From Bacillota bacterium (GTDB taxonomy: Bacteria > Bacillota > UBA4882 > UBA8346), in the NCBI GenBank assembly GCA_023436305.1, contig JAEZJQ010000123.1:1-38292 (forward strand): a stretch of DNA of 38,292 bases, in the 5' to 3' direction. Made by a program: the position numbers and the translations under genes. Under the pieces are notes generated by a model, which saw nothing but the letters and a program-made list of their open reading frames with translations, was not told the origin of the DNA and made no database searches. Of this stretch, positions 16,763-25,363 are shown in pieces; position 1 is the stretch's first letter; every line of letters begins with the position of its first letter.

Positions 16763-17587
16763 CTATTTTAATTCCGCCCATGCCATATCGACGACTTGGG
16801 TAATCTTCGGACCAATGGCCGGTGATGTCTCCCCCGAACCGCCAATTTCAACCGGTATCCAATATCCTAAATATTCAATATTTCCTTCCGGCCCTAAAAT
16901 GGGCGAAAATGTAAGCCCGTTTAATGACCATCCTGTGATTGGCGCCTCCCCGGCCAATTGCTCCAGCACTTCCAAATGGGCGGCTTTATCTCTGACGACG
17001 CCTTTTTTCCCAACTTTCCCCTTGCCGACTTCAAATTGAGGTTTGATTAGTGTAACTATACTCCCTGAACCGGCAATTAATTCCCGGAACTTTGGAAATA
17101 CCAGCTTTAAAGAAATAAACGAGAGATCCGCCGTGATCAGTTCCGGAAGCTGGTCCAAACGATCAACGCTGAAGTAACGGATATTCTCCCGTTCAAATAC
17201 AGTTACCCTTTTATCCTGGCGGAGTTTCCAGGCCAATTGCCCATAACCCACATCCACGGCGTAAACATGAACAGCCCCGGCTTTTAACAAACAATCGGTG
17301 AATCCGCCGGTAGAAGCGCCGGCATCGAGACAAATTTTCCCGTCCACCTCAATTCGAAAAGCCGCCAGTGCTTTTTCCAGTTTGTAACCGCCCCGGCTTA
17401 CATAAGACGCCTCCCGGCCGGCAATGGTTACTTTCTCCGTTATGTGGTCCATTTCCACCAATTGTCCCGCTTTTTCGATCCGCTTGTCGCCAATAAATAT
17501 CTCACCGGCCATGATCGCCCGCTGCGCCTGTTCCCGACTTTGAAAATATTGTTGTTCAACCAACCATAGATCAATTCTCTGTTTCAA
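16763..17587 (-). CDS. tlyA: TlyA-type rRNA 2'-O-methyltransferase
   Basis: 274 residues. An N-terminal S4 RNA-binding domain (RIDLWLVEQQYFQSREQAQRAIMAG) precedes an FtsJ-like methyltransferase domain with the SAM loop DAGASTGGFTDCLL and later DLSFISLK and LIKPQFEVGK. It methylates ribose 2'-OH in 16S/23S rRNA; older annotations call it hemolysin. The start is TTG with GAGGT 5 nt upstream, 24 nt after the dgt stop, so the two genes are co-transcribed. Confidence 0.95.
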   Translation of the reverse strand: MKQRIDLWLVEQQYFQSREQAQRAIMAGEIFIGDKRIEKAGQLVEMDHITEKVTIAGREASYVSRGGYKLEKALAAFRIEVDGKICLDAGASTGGFTDCLLKAGAVHVYAVDVGYGQLAWKLRQDKRVTVFERENIRYFSVDRLDQLPELITADLSFISLKLVFPKFRELIAGSGSIVTLIKPQFEVGKGKVGKKGVVRDKAAHLEVLEQLAGEAPITGWSLNGLTFSPILGPEGNIEYLGYWIPVEIGGSGETSPAIGPKITQVVDMAWAELK

Positions 17588-17611
17588 GCATACCTCGCTG
17601 CGCCTACGCGC

Positions 17612-18820
17612 TCATTTGCCAAACCCGTAACTCATTACTTTGGTATAGGGTTCAAACATCATCTCATAAACATCCATGGCTTGGCGATCCGTCAAACCAG
17701 CCAGATAATCGCCAATTATCATTGCTAAATTACCGTTATCCATGTCACTACGGCCTTTCTCCCGGACCGAAGCCGGTAACAGCTTGGGATTATCCCAAAA
17801 ACGCCGAAAGAGCTTCTCCAGGATCATCTTACCCTTCTCGGCCATCATTAACACGGTGGGATGCTTATAAACCTGGTGATAAAGGAATTCAATCAACAGT
17901 TTTAAGTCCTGGGTGCAATTCTGAGACAGTAAGACTACGGGTTGCTCCATGGAGCGCACTTGAGCGTCAGTACTTAATTGGTTTTCACTTAGCTTGATTT
18001 GGGTTTGAATGATTAAATCGGTATTAAAATGGTTAATCAGATGCCGGTTGAGGCGAAAGGTCTTCATCTGCGATGAAAACTGCCCGGCCTTTTTTTCTTC
18101 CCCGGTAATCGCCGACATGATTTCTTGAATTTTGAGTATCCCCGAATTTTGGAGTTCTTCCCAGGCCACCAGGCCGACCCGTAAGGCATCGTCCAGATCA
18201 TGGGCCGCGAAAGCCAACGAATCGGAAATATTCACGATCTGGGTTTCAATACTCGCTTGTGGATAAACTGCAAACTCGGCCGGGAATTTGGGCTGATCAA
18301 ACCGGGTTAAATGGCGGGCCAAACCTTCCCGGGTTTCAAAAGTCAGATTCAAGCCGGGAAAATCCGGGTAACGCCTCTCTAAATCATCGACAATCCGCAA
18401 ACTATGCAGATTATGATCAAATCCCCCGAAGTCCTTTAACAAATCGGCCAGAATCTCTTCACCGGCATGCCCGAAGGGGGCGTGTCCCAAATCATGGGCC
18501 AGGGCGATAGACTCCACTAAGTCTTCATTGACCCGTAATACTCTGGCAAAAGTCCGGGCATGTTGCATGACTTCCAGGGTATGGGTCAGCCGGGTACGAT
18601 GGAAATCGCCCTCGTGGACCACAAAGACCTGTGTTTTATATTGCAGCTTCTTAAAGGCCGTTGTATAAATAATCCGGTCCCGATCGCGCTGGTAACAGGT
18701 ACGGTAATCATCCTCCTGTTCACCAAAAGTCCGCCCCTTGGAATTTTTAGCTTTGGAAGCGTATGGGGCCAAAGTTACCTCTTCATAATTTTCATGAACC
18801 CTGCGCGGATTTTGTTCCAT
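17612..18820 (-). CDS. dgt: Deoxyguanosinetriphosphate triphosphohydrolase (dGTPase-like, HD domain)
   Basis: 402 residues. HD-domain metal site: TRLTHTLEVMQHAR, then ALAHDLGHAPFGHAGEEIL, then the later Asp in SDSLAFAAHDLDDALR. A dNTPase C-terminal half follows (RSMEQPVVLLSQN ... GDYLAGLTDRQAM). It hydrolyses dGTP or other dNTPs to the nucleoside and triphosphate, keeping pools balanced. Start ATG at 18820 with GGTGA upstream. Co-transcribed with tlyA. It also follows an HD phosphohydrolase gene at 18940 by 119 bp. Confidence 0.95.
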   Translation of the reverse strand: MEQNPRRVHENYEEVTLAPYASKAKNSKGRTFGEQEDDYRTCYQRDRDRIIYTTAFKKLQYKTQVFVVHEGDFHRTRLTHTLEVMQHARTFARVLRVNEDLVESIALAHDLGHAPFGHAGEEILADLLKDFGGFDHNLHSLRIVDDLERRYPDFPGLNLTFETREGLARHLTRFDQPKFPAEFAVYPQASIETQIVNISDSLAFAAHDLDDALRVGLVAWEELQNSGILKIQEIMSAITGEEKKAGQFSSQMKTFRLNRHLINHFNTDLIIQTQIKLSENQLSTDAQVRSMEQPVVLLSQNCTQDLKLLIEFLYHQVYKHPTVLMMAEKGKMILEKLFRRFWDNPKLLPASVREKGRSDMDNGNLAMIIGDYLAGLTDRQAMDVYEMMFEPYTKVMSYGFGK

Positions 18821-18939
18821 AATGGATCACCATTTAATTCTTTCGCTTTTTGAATATGATTTACCTGCCGTTGAATATCAAAATGTTGTGAGTTATTTAG
18901 AACTACAAATTTCGATTTTAAATTATAAGACCATACGGA

Positions 18940-19437
18940 CTATTTTGTCTGAAACATAGTTTTAAGCAACTCAATCCCGGAATTGGTCCGGAAATATTTC
19001 TGCCGGATACTGTCAATTTGCACCGTTGATAAGTGTTCTTCATCGATATTGACCAAGAAATCGGCTTCGACTAGAATTTGAAAATCCAGGCCGTCTATTT
19101 TAAGATATGAATGGTGATTCCCAATCAGGAAACATACCCGGCTTAAAAATACATCATTTGGTTTGAATTCCGTTAACAATTCCCGCGCCACCGGAGGTCC
19201 CAACAACTCCTGGTAATTACCGGCGGAAGAATGGTATTGTTCTTCGGCCTCTTTAATCCCAATATCATGTAAGATAGCGGCTGTCTCCAAGATCAATAAC
19301 CCTTCTTTGGGCATCTGTTCAAGCTGCGCAATGGTTTTGGCCAAACCATATACTTTTAAGGCGTGATTAATTCGTTTGTTATCCCCGGAAAAATAAATAA
19401 TCATTTTTCGAATAATGGCAGCGATCATATTCTCCAT
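18940..19437 (-). CDS. HD-domain phosphohydrolase
   Basis: 165 residues. The HD metal site is complete: INHALKVYGLAKTIA, ETAAILHDIGIKEAE, then IGNHHSYLKIDG and ILVEADFLVNIDEE. The fold is that of small stand-alone HD hydrolases acting on nucleotides or phosphorylated metabolites. A GGTGGGG-type ribosome site precedes ATG 19437. A second HD enzyme (dgt) follows. Substrate unknown. Confidence 0.9.
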   Translation of the reverse strand: MENMIAAIIRKMIIYFSGDNKRINHALKVYGLAKTIAQLEQMPKEGLLILETAAILHDIGIKEAEEQYHSSAGNYQELLGPPVARELLTEFKPNDVFLSRVCFLIGNHHSYLKIDGLDFQILVEADFLVNIDEEHLSTVQIDSIRQKYFRTNSGIELLKTMFQTK

Positions 19438-19679
19438 CCGGTATTCCCCACCTTATATTCATTATAAACGAATATTGTCCAAGCAACAGTTAACGAGTCA
19501 ATCGATAATTATCCTGAAAAATTTTTTAGTCGATTTTTGGGGGATAGTAATTGGTTGAAGCAAATTTGCATACAACTAATAACATAAATGAATTAGACAT
19601 GAATTCAAAAATTCCTGGTTCGATTACGGTTATATCTTCGTTACAATCCTGTAAAATTTTGATAAAAGTACAAATTTCC

Positions 19680-19707
19680 AATCGAAAATTGAAAAATTCA
19701 AAATTGG
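19680..19707. repeat. Four-unit heptamer array
   Basis: AATCGAA, AATTGAA, AAATTCA, AAATTGG in 7-bp register. It resembles the arrays at 3797, 12499 and 28854 in period but not exact unit. Confidence 0.5.
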
Positions 19708-19730
19708 CCATAATCTCGCCAACCTATAAA

Positions 19731-19761
19731 AAAGAGGAGAAACCTTATATCTCCCCTCTTC
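19731..19761 (-). terminator. Rho-independent terminator of the 19764 gene
   Basis: On the minus strand AAGAGGGGAGA pairs with TCTCCTCTT, followed by a T-run. It begins right after the stop codon of the small coiled-coil gene. Confidence 0.8.
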
Positions 19762-19763
19762 TT

Positions 19764-20042
19764 TCAATGAACTTGTTTTTGCAATTCCGTCACCATTTGC
19801 TCTAATCGGTCCAACTGTCGCACTATATTATCCTCATTATTGGCAATCTGTTTCAGGATCGCCGCTGCTTGGTTGGCCTGTTGAGCCAAATCCGGTATGC
19901 TCCCGATATTTTGATTCAAATTGGCGGCGCTCCTTATTTCCTGATGGGAAAGCTGATTTGCTAAATTCATATTCGTTGACTCCGATTGCCGTAATCCGTG
20001 GATAATCTCCCGCATTATCTCCAAAGTTTGCCCCGTCGGCAT
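19764..20042 (-). CDS. Small predicted coiled-coil protein
   Basis: 92 residues, rich in Gln, Asn, Leu and Ile, and nearly all predicted helical. No signal peptide or membrane segment. The last 35 residues have a good heptad pattern (ILKQIANNEDNIVRQLDRL ...). A strong GAGGAGGTGA ribosome site precedes the ATG and a terminator follows at once, so it is a well-built single-gene unit. No family recognised. It could be a soluble oligomerising partner protein. Confidence 0.75.
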   Translation of the reverse strand: MPTGQTLEIMREIIHGLRQSESTNMNLANQLSHQEIRSAANLNQNIGSIPDLAQQANQAAAILKQIANNEDNIVRQLDRLEQMVTELQKQVH

Positions 20043-20148
20043 CCGTTCACCTCCTCACTCAGATATTATTTATTTTTCCAATTCCGTTGATTTTTACACC
20101 AGATTTAAACGGAGAGGTTTGGATTTGCTGACACTATGCAACTAGAAT

Positions 20149-20643
20149 ACAAAAAGTTTCGTGGCCATGGAACCCACGGCTTGCCCGACTTTGACCAAAG
20201 GCGTTTATGGTTATGATTATGGCGATACCGCTAAAGTTGTGCCGTTGCTTGCGAAAATATACACTTTGGGATACGACTTTGTACCACCCGGATTTCATGC
20301 GGGCGGGTTGCGCTATCACGGTGATTCTTTATGGTTAGCCAGTTGTTGCATGACGGTTTCATCGAAGCCGAAGGGTTCAAACAGATGGATGTCCTTAAAC
20401 CGCCATATTGTTTGCAAAGACCAAAGGTATTTTACCGGCCCCCGAATCAGCCCACGCCATTGCCAGCGCCATTGTCGAAACCAACCGATGCAAGGAAACG
20501 AAAGAACCCAAAACGATACTCTTCAATTTAAGCGGCTACGACCACTTTGACTTGGAAGCCTATGATAATTACTTATCCGGCGACCTGGAAGACTACGAAT
20601 ATCCAAGGAAAACATCATGGAGTCATTAAAAAACCTGCCTTAG
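20149..20643 (+). pseudogene. trpB: Degraded 3' fragment of a trpB2-type tryptophan synthase beta gene
   Basis: Only the last third of a TrpB2 protein remains, broken by three frameshifts. Frame 1 (to about 20326) reads KSFVAMEPTACPTLTKG ... FVPPGFHAGGLRYHGDS. Frame 2 (to about 20400) reads MVSQLLHDGFIEAE. Frame 3 reads AILFAKTKGILPAPESAHAI, then EPKTILFNLSGYDHFDL and LEDYEYP. A last shift near 20605 restores ENIMESLKNLP and the stop at 20641-20643. These are the conserved C-terminal blocks of TrpB2. There is an in-frame stop just upstream (20143) and no catalytic-lysine half in the window. It still has its terminator. Confidence 0.85.
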
Positions 20644-20693
20644 ATATAACCACGAACCTTATTGGGCAATTTCCCACTGATCATTTAAAAGAA

Positions 20694-20737
20694 AAAAAAA
20701 CAGGAAGCCTGCCACACCAGGTTTCTTGTTTTTTTTA
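20694..20737. terminator. Bidirectional terminator (trpB remnant / PKD gene)
   Basis: CAGGAAGCCTG pairs with CAGGTTTCTTG (two wobbles) around a 6-nt loop, flanked by an A-run and an 8-base T-run. It sits between the convergent trpB remnant and the PKD gene. Confidence 0.85.
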
Positions 20738-20853
20738 CGAATAGTCACAACCTGCCGGAAATATGCGCCTGAATTTTTTCCCCAAAACCAACTGGTGTTT
20801 TGAAATCATGCCGAGTTGGTTGGCCACTAATTTGGCGATGTATTGGGGAACAT

Positions 20854-22710
20854 TTAGTGTTTCCTATCGTCCCTATTTTCATTCTGGCGATCATCGCGTT
20901 TGTCGTCGCGGTGGTTGTTGGGATTTTTGGTTGGGACCGGGGTTGGCATCGGGGTAGGAGTCAGGATTGGTTGATCATCCCGGCCGTTCGGACTGTTAAC
21001 AACTACCTGCCAGGTATGGGCAGCCCGGGCTGTATGGCCCGGCAGGTTATCGTTAATGAGAAGATTAACCTTATAAATACCGGGATTCCGGAAATTGTAT
21101 TGCAAATTCTTGGTATTGGCGGCCAACTGGTCATTTACATACCATGCATAGGTAAGATCCACCGGATATCCTTTCACATCCGCATTTCCCAAGCCATGAA
21201 CCTGTAGTGGAGCCGATCCGGATAACGGTTCCAAGGAACTACGGGAAGTAACTTGCGGTGGAAGAGCATATATCAAGGTACTACGGGTGAATGAAGTATC
21301 GTTTTTCCAATCCCGAACTGTCAATACTACTTTATAACGCCCCGGTTCCCCGAAAGTATGAGCGGGGTTCGGAACATTGGAGATGGTATCATCGCCAAAA
21401 TCCCATTGATATTCGATATCCGTCGGTCCCCCCTCCACTTTAAGCTCGGAAATAAATCGGACTTGAAGTGGAATGACGCCGGTGGTGGGAGTTCCCTGCA
21501 CTTTTACGTTAATGAACGGCGGTAGCACGGTAACCATTCCGGTCCAGGGGGCTAAATAAAAATTCGGATGATAATCATCTTTCAAGGAAAAAGTAATCCG
21601 GTAATCACCTTTTTTGGTGTATACATGTTCGCCGGAAACGGTCTGGGAGGTGGTTCCATCCCCAAAATCCCAAAAATATTTCAATTGCGAGGGCTGACCG
21701 AACACCTTTGGTTTGGCGGAATAATGTATCCTGAGCGGAATGGAGCCATTGACCGGATCGATCGATATATCATTATTGACAATATCAAAGGGCTTCACTG
21801 TGACTTGCCAGTTTTTTTCGTAATTTCCTCCAAGGCTATTTCGAACGGTAAGTGTTACATTATAATTCCCAGCCCTACGGAATGTATGTTCAAAATCAGT
21901 ACCGTTAATTTCAGGCGTACCATCTCCGAAATTCCACCTGCTTTGCGAGTAAGACCGGTAATGGTTTTTTAAACCAGTTGTGCCTTTTACGGTAAATTCT
22001 TCGTAACCGCTGGTTGAACTTAAGTGGGGATTGAACTCCACTGCCTCCGGCACTGCCAGTTGAAATTCAAAATTGTGGTATCGTTGCTCATCGTCAAGTC
22101 TTATCGTGGCGGAACCCGGTTGAAAGGTACTTGGAACGCTGGCTCCGGACAATTGCTGATTACCGGGAAAACTCCAAACCCACTTACTGTTTTGAGGGCC
22201 TTGGACGGCGAGATTTAATTTACCGACAGCATCCAATTCCGTTGCCGTCACTTTAATATATTGATATACACAGGTAGCCTTAACATTCCCGCCATATTGT
22301 TTGTTAAAGAGGCCCTTGTACTGGCCGGAATTTAGTTGAAACCGGCAGAATTGCCCCGGCGGTAACAATATGCTGCCGGTCTTGGTTTCGCCGGTATTAA
22401 TAACCGCCTGCTCCTTACTACTGCCTTTGGCATCGATAATGTAAATTTTAGCGAAGGGTTTCACCTTGGTCGAGAAAGCCATTTTTTTATCCACGGCGAT
22501 TTCCCAATCTACTTTGGAGGTAAAATCCAAGGGCTCTTCCGGAACAGTGAAGGTTTTTTCCTCGCCAAAGTTTTCGGCGGTCTGCTGCGTTACGGTTTTA
22601 TTTTTTATATAGACCGCGGAATCATTCTCAGCAGCGCCAAAGGGAGTACCGGTAGCGCCCCAAAAAACCATCAAGATAAAACCAACCATCAACATTTTCC
22701 GCATATTCAT
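20854..22710 (-). CDS. Secreted protein with four PKD domains
   Basis: 618 residues. A signal peptide spans about 1-27 (MLMVGFILMVFWGATG). A novel beta-rich N-terminal region (about 30-230) is followed by four PKD-like Ig folds. Three have the WNFGDGT/WDFGDGT/WDFGDDT signature with following HTF or HVY and NVTLTV or KVVLTV; the fourth is degenerate (YAWYVNDQ ... YNFRNPG). The C-terminus is a TPTPMPTPVPT linker, then a highly charged Arg/Asp/Asn/His tail (RDDKRDDRQNENRDDRK), perhaps for wall or metal binding. AAAGGAA precedes the ATG. A Fur-type box stands 31 bp before the start, so iron-controlled expression is likely. Probably a cell-surface adhesin or scaffold. Confidence 0.88.
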   Translation of the reverse strand: MNMRKMLMVGFILMVFWGATGTPFGAAENDSAVYIKNKTVTQQTAENFGEEKTFTVPEEPLDFTSKVDWEIAVDKKMAFSTKVKPFAKIYIIDAKGSSKEQAVINTGETKTGSILLPPGQFCRFQLNSGQYKGLFNKQYGGNVKATCVYQYIKVTATELDAVGKLNLAVQGPQNSKWVWSFPGNQQLSGASVPSTFQPGSATIRLDDEQRYHNFEFQLAVPEAVEFNPHLSSTSGYEEFTVKGTTGLKNHYRSYSQSRWNFGDGTPEINGTDFEHTFRRAGNYNVTLTVRNSLGGNYEKNWQVTVKPFDIVNNDISIDPVNGSIPLRIHYSAKPKVFGQPSQLKYFWDFGDGTTSQTVSGEHVYTKKGDYRITFSLKDDYHPNFYLAPWTGMVTVLPPFINVKVQGTPTTGVIPLQVRFISELKVEGGPTDIEYQWDFGDDTISNVPNPAHTFGEPGRYKVVLTVRDWKNDTSFTRSTLIYALPPQVTSRSSLEPLSGSAPLQVHGLGNADVKGYPVDLTYAWYVNDQLAANTKNLQYNFRNPGIYKVNLLINDNLPGHTARAAHTWQVVVNSPNGRDDQPILTPTPMPTPVPTKNPNNHRDDKRDDRQNENRDDRKH

Positions 22711-22740
22711 CGCCGCCAGCTTCCTTTCTTAAAACTGAAA

Positions 22741-22755
22741 TGATAATCATTATCT
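22741..22755 (-). promoter_or_regulatory. Fur-family operator before the PKD-protein gene
   Basis: TGATAATCATTATCT matches the 7-1-7 Fur-type box TGATAATNATTATCA at 13 of the 14 defined positions, and 22736-22754 matches the 19-bp Fur consensus at 16 positions. It lies 31 bp before the start codon of the PKD gene. Confidence 0.7.
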
Positions 22756-22776
22756 AATATGATTATCGGAGGATGG

Positions 22777-22974
22777 TCATTTAAATTTTACAGTCGAATT
22801 TGTTTGATCAATAACCCCAATTAATTCCTGTAAATTTTCCCGGGTTAATTGTAGCGGATCGGGATGATAATCGGAGGTGTCCAAAAAAATGCTTTTAACA
22901 CTTGGGGAATAAAAAATTAACCAACAGTTTCCATCATAAATAATCCGTGCATCGGGCGGCAAGTCTTTGACCAT
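22777..22974 (-). CDS. Small hypothetical protein
   Basis: 65 residues, no signal peptide or membrane segment. The sequence alternates short strands (ARIIYDGNCWLIFYSP, VKSIFLDTSDY) and a helix (LTRENLQELIGVIDQ). A strong GGGGAGG lies 7 nt before ATG 22974, which makes it very likely to be translated. It precedes the PKD gene on the same strand, with the Fur-type box between them. No family recognised. Confidence 0.65.
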   Translation of the reverse strand: MVKDLPPDARIIYDGNCWLIFYSPSVKSIFLDTSDYHPDPLQLTRENLQELIGVIDQTNSTVKFK

Positions 22975-23251
22975 TTTTATTCCTCCCCTGATGAAAAGCT
23001 TTTGGGTTATATTCCATACTTTATTTTCATACCATTCTTACCAGAACTTTGCATCTGTTTATTTTATTTATTCCATATTCACTGGTTTTATCCTGCAAGG
23101 GGACACTTTAATTTCTTGATGCAATACATCTCCACGAATAGAAAATCGCCCCGTGCCGGACGATTGTCTTTAACCATGATTCGGATTTAGGCTGTTGCGC
23201 GTAAGCGTCCCGGATTAAACCCCAAAGGAAATCACGGATGTATGTTCGCCA

Positions 23252-24103
23252 TTACTTTTTCCTTCCATGAGCGGTTTTGGCTTCTTTTTGTCCAAAAGCG
23301 AGCAGTGTCGGTATCTTCACTGTTTTACGGTTGTCGTTGGTCCCGGTGCAACAATCGCAACTTGCATCTTTCACTTGAATATTGTCAAATCCCGCTTTCT
23401 TCAACCATTCATTTAAATCATCCTGGCTGAATCCGAGCCATAAATCGGATTTTTCCTGACGCAACCAAGTGTGTTCATGTTCGACGATATCGGTGACCAT
23501 CACCTGGCCACCCGGTTTTAATATCCGATACATCTCCTTGAATACCTGGAGCGGATCACTCACATGATGGAGCAACATATTGGCGTATACCCGATCCACC
23601 GTTTCGGACTCTAACGGAAGTTCCTCGGCGTTACCTTCCAAAAACCGGATATTGGTCAAACCCGTCTTACTTGCTTCCTCCCGGGCGACGGAAAGCATCT
23701 GGGATGAGTTGTCAACAGCAATAACTTGGGCAGCTTTTTTGGCCAATTCCAAGGTCAAATACCCGGTCCCGGCTCCAATATCGGCCACTGTGTCTTCTTT
23801 CTCGATTTTAACCTGGCTGAAAATAATCTCCCGCAAGGCGTCCCCGTAAACGATCCGCCGTTGCTCGTTATACTGGGGCGCGATCTGATTGAAGTAATCC
23901 TTGACCTGATTTTCATCATTCACGTAACTTTGAGAATGGCCATCGGCCATCCACTGAAACAAAGCTTTCCGGGAAAAACGCCACTCCCGGCCAATCTTTC
24001 GGGCCGGAAGATCCTCCTCACGGAGCATCTTCAAGACGGTTTTGGTACTTACTTTAAAGATTTCACTAACTTCCTCAAGGGTGAGAATTACATCGTCGTC
24101 CAT
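23252..24103 (-). CDS. Excisionase-type HTH fused to a class I SAM methyltransferase
   Basis: 283 residues. Residues 6-53 are a MerR/excisionase-like winged helix (LTLEEVSEIFKVSTKTVLKML, then PARKIGREWRFSRKAL). Residues 65-225 are a Methyltransf_11/UbiE-type domain with DIGAGTGY at 108-115, AVDNSSQML, GNAEELPL and MLLHHVSDP. The C-terminal segment DLWLGFSQDDLNEWLKKAGF and the cysteine cluster CDCC (249-252) resemble arsenic/metalloid-linked ArsR-methyltransferase fusions. Here, however, the DNA-binding half is of the excisionase type. A very good promoter lies at 24214-24242. Possibly a metal- or metabolite-responsive regulator that methylates a small molecule. Confidence 0.85.
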   Translation of the reverse strand: MDDDVILTLEEVSEIFKVSTKTVLKMLREEDLPARKIGREWRFSRKALFQWMADGHSQSYVNDENQVKDYFNQIAPQYNEQRRIVYGDALREIIFSQVKIEKEDTVADIGAGTGYLTLELAKKAAQVIAVDNSSQMLSVAREEASKTGLTNIRFLEGNAEELPLESETVDRVYANMLLHHVSDPLQVFKEMYRILKPGGQVMVTDIVEHEHTWLRQEKSDLWLGFSQDDLNEWLKKAGFDNIQVKDASCDCCTGTNDNRKTVKIPTLLAFGQKEAKTAHGRKK

Positions 24104-24213
24104 AATCGTGAATCATCTCTTTCGTTATAAATTACCCTCAGAAAGTTTGGTTTATAAACAAACATTGGGGTATTATTTTTTAAACTGAACAGCGTTTCAA
24201 TATATTATAAGTT

Positions 24214-24242
24214 ATTATAGGGTAATGAATTAAGAAAGTCAA
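24214..24242 (-). promoter_or_regulatory. Strong sigma-A promoter of the HTH-methyltransferase gene
   Basis: Minus strand: TTGACT (24242-24237), 17 bp, TATAAT (24219-24214). The leader is about 105 nt to ATG 24103. Confidence 0.75.
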
Positions 24243-24319
24243 TGAATTAAGTCTCTGAAATTCGGCTATTTTCTTTTAAGTTCTTTTTAACTCTATATTT
24301 CTCTTTTCCCATTGAAATA

Positions 24320-24349
24320 AAAAATGCCCTTGAAAAAAGCGGCATTTTT
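24320..24349 (-). terminator. Rho-independent terminator of speD
   Basis: AAAAATGCC and GGCATTTTT form a 9-bp stem around a 12-nt loop, followed on the minus strand by T's. It is about 100 bp after the speD stop. Confidence 0.82.
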
Positions 24350-24447
24350 ATATTTATGAACCGGGTATGGTTCTCTATCTTTGGCTTATATTGGATCTTT
24401 CCTTCTTCCTGCTTTCCATATTATCTTCAACCTTTAACGATTTTTAC

Positions 24448-25254
24448 TCACGTATACGGCAGATCCGGTATGTTTTTACCGTAAAAGATCTCATTCATCT
24501 CCTTTTTCAACAACTGTTTGATCTTCTTTTGGTTGTCCGGCGGCAATTCTTTTTCGGTCTTACCGAACAAATAGTTATCCAGATCAAACTCTTTTAAAAT
24601 CATTTTCGTATGAAAGATATTCTCCTGATAAATATTGACATCCACCGCATGATACTTATCCAGAGTGTCCTTACTAATAAAGTTTTGAATGGAATTGATT
24701 TTATGGTCTAAAAATAATTTCCTGCCGTGAGCTTCCCGGGTAAAACCCCGCACCCGGTAATCCATTACGATAATATCCGATTCAAAGCTTCGGATCAAAA
24801 AGTCCAGTACTTTCAGGGGCGAGATCTTACCGCAAGTGGATACGTCGATATCCACCCGGAATGTGGCCACATCATTTTGAGGATGGCTCTCCGGGTAGGT
24901 ATGGACTGTAATATGGCTTTTATCCAGGTGCGCCACAATCGTTTCATCATTAGCGGGGGGGTTGCCGTTCTCCGGAACTTTGTTCTCGGAAATCAACAAG
25001 GTAACACTGGCACCGCGCGGCTCATAATCTTGGCTCGCCACATTCAGGATATTGGCGCCGATAATCTCGGCCACCCGCGATAAAATCTCAGTCAGCCGGT
25101 TCGAATTGTAGATATCGTCAATATACTGGAGATATCCGGCCCGCTCCTTGGAACTGGTGGCAAAACAGACATCATAAATATTAAAACTTAAGGACTTGGT
25201 CAGGTTGTTAAACCCGTATAATTTCAATTTCTTCTTAATCGGTAAAATCTCCAT
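24448..25254 (-). CDS. speD: S-adenosylmethionine decarboxylase proenzyme (E. coli type)
   Basis: 268 residues from the chosen start, close to the E. coli enzyme. It self-cleaves at Lys112-Ser113 in HLDKSHITVHTYPE to make the pyruvoyl cofactor, then decarboxylates SAM to the aminopropyl donor used by SpeE and BpsA. Cys140 (DVSTCGKISPL) is the conserved catalytic/processing cysteine. The start at 25254 is set by AAGGTG about 5 nt upstream and by the family N-terminus (KKLKLYGFNNLTKSLSFNIYD). An in-frame extension of 24 codons to 25326 lacks a ribosome site. Its promoter and operator-like repeats are listed separately. Confidence 0.95.
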   Translation of the reverse strand: MEILPIKKKLKLYGFNNLTKSLSFNIYDVCFATSSKERAGYLQYIDDIYNSNRLTEILSRVAEIIGANILNVASQDYEPRGASVTLLISENKVPENGNPPANDETIVAHLDKSHITVHTYPESHPQNDVATFRVDIDVSTCGKISPLKVLDFLIRSFESDIIVMDYRVRGFTREAHGRKLFLDHKINSIQNFISKDTLDKYHAVDVNIYQENIFHTKMILKEFDLDNYLFGKTEKELPPDNQKKIKQLLKKEMNEIFYGKNIPDLPYT

Positions 25255-25285
25255 GGAGGCACCTTTTCTAAAGTTATTTTCTCCA

Positions 25286-25362
25286 ATTACTCCGGCGATT
25301 AAACACATAGATACTTTAAACATCACTGTTATTCAATTGATAAATTCAATTACCGGAGTAAT
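25286..25362. repeat. Inverted ATTACTCCGG pair in the speD leader
   Basis: ATTACTCCGG (25286-25295) and its exact complement CCGGAGTAAT (25353-25362). The outer copy is itself part of a palindrome, ATTACCGGAGTAAT (25349-25362), which lies at the predicted transcription start. This suits a repressor operator pair better than an RNA stem. Confidence 0.5.
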
Positions 25363-25363
25363 A

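Larger units (their letters stand above)
19438..19763. other. AT-rich intergenic region with heptamer repeat and terminator
   Basis: No gene supported. An 84-codon plus-strand frame has no ribosome site. It holds the heptamer array at 19680-19707 and the terminator at 19731-19761. Confidence 0.6.
24104..24447. other. Intergenic region: terminator and promoter only
   Basis: Between the speD stop and the methyltransferase start. Besides the speD terminator and the promoter listed separately I see a direct repeat of AATGAATTAAG (24223 and 24241, overlapping the -35) and no gene. Confidence 0.6.

Noticed and set aside
19551..19805. 84-codon plus-strand frame
   Set aside because: No ribosome site, low-complexity composition, overlaps a heptamer array, a terminator and the 19764 gene.
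20800..21207. 135-codon plus-strand frame
   Set aside because: Antisense shadow of the PKD gene, which has a signal peptide and recognisable domains.
23002..23190. 62-codon plus-strand frame in the gap 22975-23251
   Set aside because: No ribosome site and no recognisable composition; treated as non-coding.
25255..25326. In-frame N-terminal extension of speD
   Set aside because: No ribosome site before the upstream ATG; the family N-terminus and AAGGTG favour 25254.
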